A program made the translations under genes and the position numbers. The notes under the pieces were generated by a model, which was not told the origin of the DNA, ran no database searches, and worked only from the letters and a program-made list of their open reading frames with translations. A DNA stretch of 64,000 nt from JAIBJN01 sp963839745 (GTDB taxonomy: Bacteria; Actinomycetota; Thermoleophilia; Gaiellales; Gaiellaceae), in assembly GCA_963839745.1 (NCBI GenBank), contig CAWIWC010000010.1:124001-188000 (forward strand), given 5' to 3'. Positions 63,644-64,000 of the stretch are shown piece by piece. Positions within the stretch are counted from its first letter, which is position 1. Every line of letters starts with the position of its first letter.

Positions 63644-64000
63644 ATGGCCACGGTCGAAGCCGCCGGGCGGGCGCCGGTCGAGAGCCGAGCCTCGAAGGGT
63701 CGTTTCGGCCGCTTCCTCGCGAGCACGCCGGTGCACATCCTGCTGATCATCGTCGGGCTGCTCTGGCTCGTACCGACGATCGGGCTCTTCCTCACCTCGC
63801 TCCTCTCGGCGGAGGACTACCTCGAGGGCGGGTGGTGGCAGATCTTCTCGGAACCGAGCAAGTTCACGCTCGAGAACTACTCGGCGATCTTCCACAACGA
63901 GACGATCATGTCGTCGCTCGTGACGACGATCTGGATCGCGATCGGCGGCACGCTGCTCCCGATCGTCATCGGGGCGCTGGCCGGGTACGCATTCGCCTGG
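63644..64000 (+). CDS. Sugar ABC permease 2 (MalG/AglG-like), partial at window end
   Basis: First 119 residues: basic start, membrane helix HILLIIVGLLWLVPTIGLFL, the external region ENYSAIF with LTSLLSAEDYLEGGWWQIFS, then SLVTTIWIAIGGTLLPIVIG as the second helix and AGYAFAW. This is the N-terminus of the second MalG-type permease. GGAAGGAGC lies before ATG 63644. The EAA loop lies past the end. Confidence 0.9.
   Translation, partial: MATVEAAGRAPVESRASKGRFGRFLASTPVHILLIIVGLLWLVPTIGLFLTSLLSAEDYLEGGWWQIFSEPSKFTLENYSAIFHNETIMSSLVTTIWIAIGGTLLPIVIGALAGYAFAW

Overview
This window is very GC-rich bacterial DNA with dense coding on both strands and strong G/C bias at third codon positions. It looks like an actinobacterium, probably from a deep lineage such as Thermoleophilia (Gaiellales/Solirubrobacterales); the rank is my inference. 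The signs are a dnaK-grpE-dnaJ-hspR-clpB operon, an inositol phosphate synthase gene next to a phosphatidylinositol-phosphate-synthase-like gene, an ftsB-DUF501 pair near eno, many GTG starts, and many -10-like boxes 6 to 9 nt before GTG/ATG (leaderless transcripts). I see no phage, transposase, CRISPR array or rRNA. One tRNA (Gln, UUG) is present.

Layout. 1-1892 (minus): a phosphatidylinositol operon of PAP2-family enzyme, CDP-alcohol phosphotransferase, then a tandem ribbon-helix-helix (RHH) protein whose frame runs without a stop into inositol-3-phosphate synthase (cut by the window edge), with TGCTAGCA palindromes at its start. 1983-6950: GNAT, moaA, CsbD-like protein, EamA transporter, PLP decarboxylase, SRPBCC protein. 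7066-13434: heat-shock operon with a candidate HspR operator. 13324-24415: mixed genes including pseudouridine catabolism (psuG plus PfkB kinase), a cytochrome P460-like lipoprotein, a GT-C glycosyltransferase, an LCP protein, ROK kinase, rsmI and an M23 peptidase. 24500-31292: metG-tatD-rsmA-ispE, tRNA-Gln, glmU and prs. 32826-44613: rplY-pth, mfd, a PpiC lipoprotein, mazG, eno, GFA protein, pyk, ftsB and DUF501. 44685-57034: signalling (BldC-REC fusion, multi-GAF SpoIIE phosphatase, atypical receiver), a spermidine-synthase-like membrane protein, YkuD transpeptidase, the cytochrome c maturation set tlpA-ccmH-ccdA, Rieske protein, 7Fe ferredoxin and a methyltransferase. 57140-64000: MFS transporter and isocitrate/isopropylmalate dehydrogenase (minus), divergent from a sugar ABC transporter (ATPase, lipoprotein, two permeases).

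Points of interest. The RHH-Ino1 fusion would be a PutA-like enzyme carrying its own DNA-binding domain. The PAP2 enzyme is a candidate for the phosphatase step that turns PI-phosphate into PI. The first sugar permease carries a beta-sandwich-like domain in an external loop. Hairpins sit exactly between convergent genes, with the stop codons inside their stems. Four conserved genes (dnaJ, ppiC-like, eno, a PAP2 gene) each carry a single-base insertion; sequencing error is the simplest cause. Two intergenic elements share TAGNGT-N5-TTGGGGGNTCCCCC with identical spacing.
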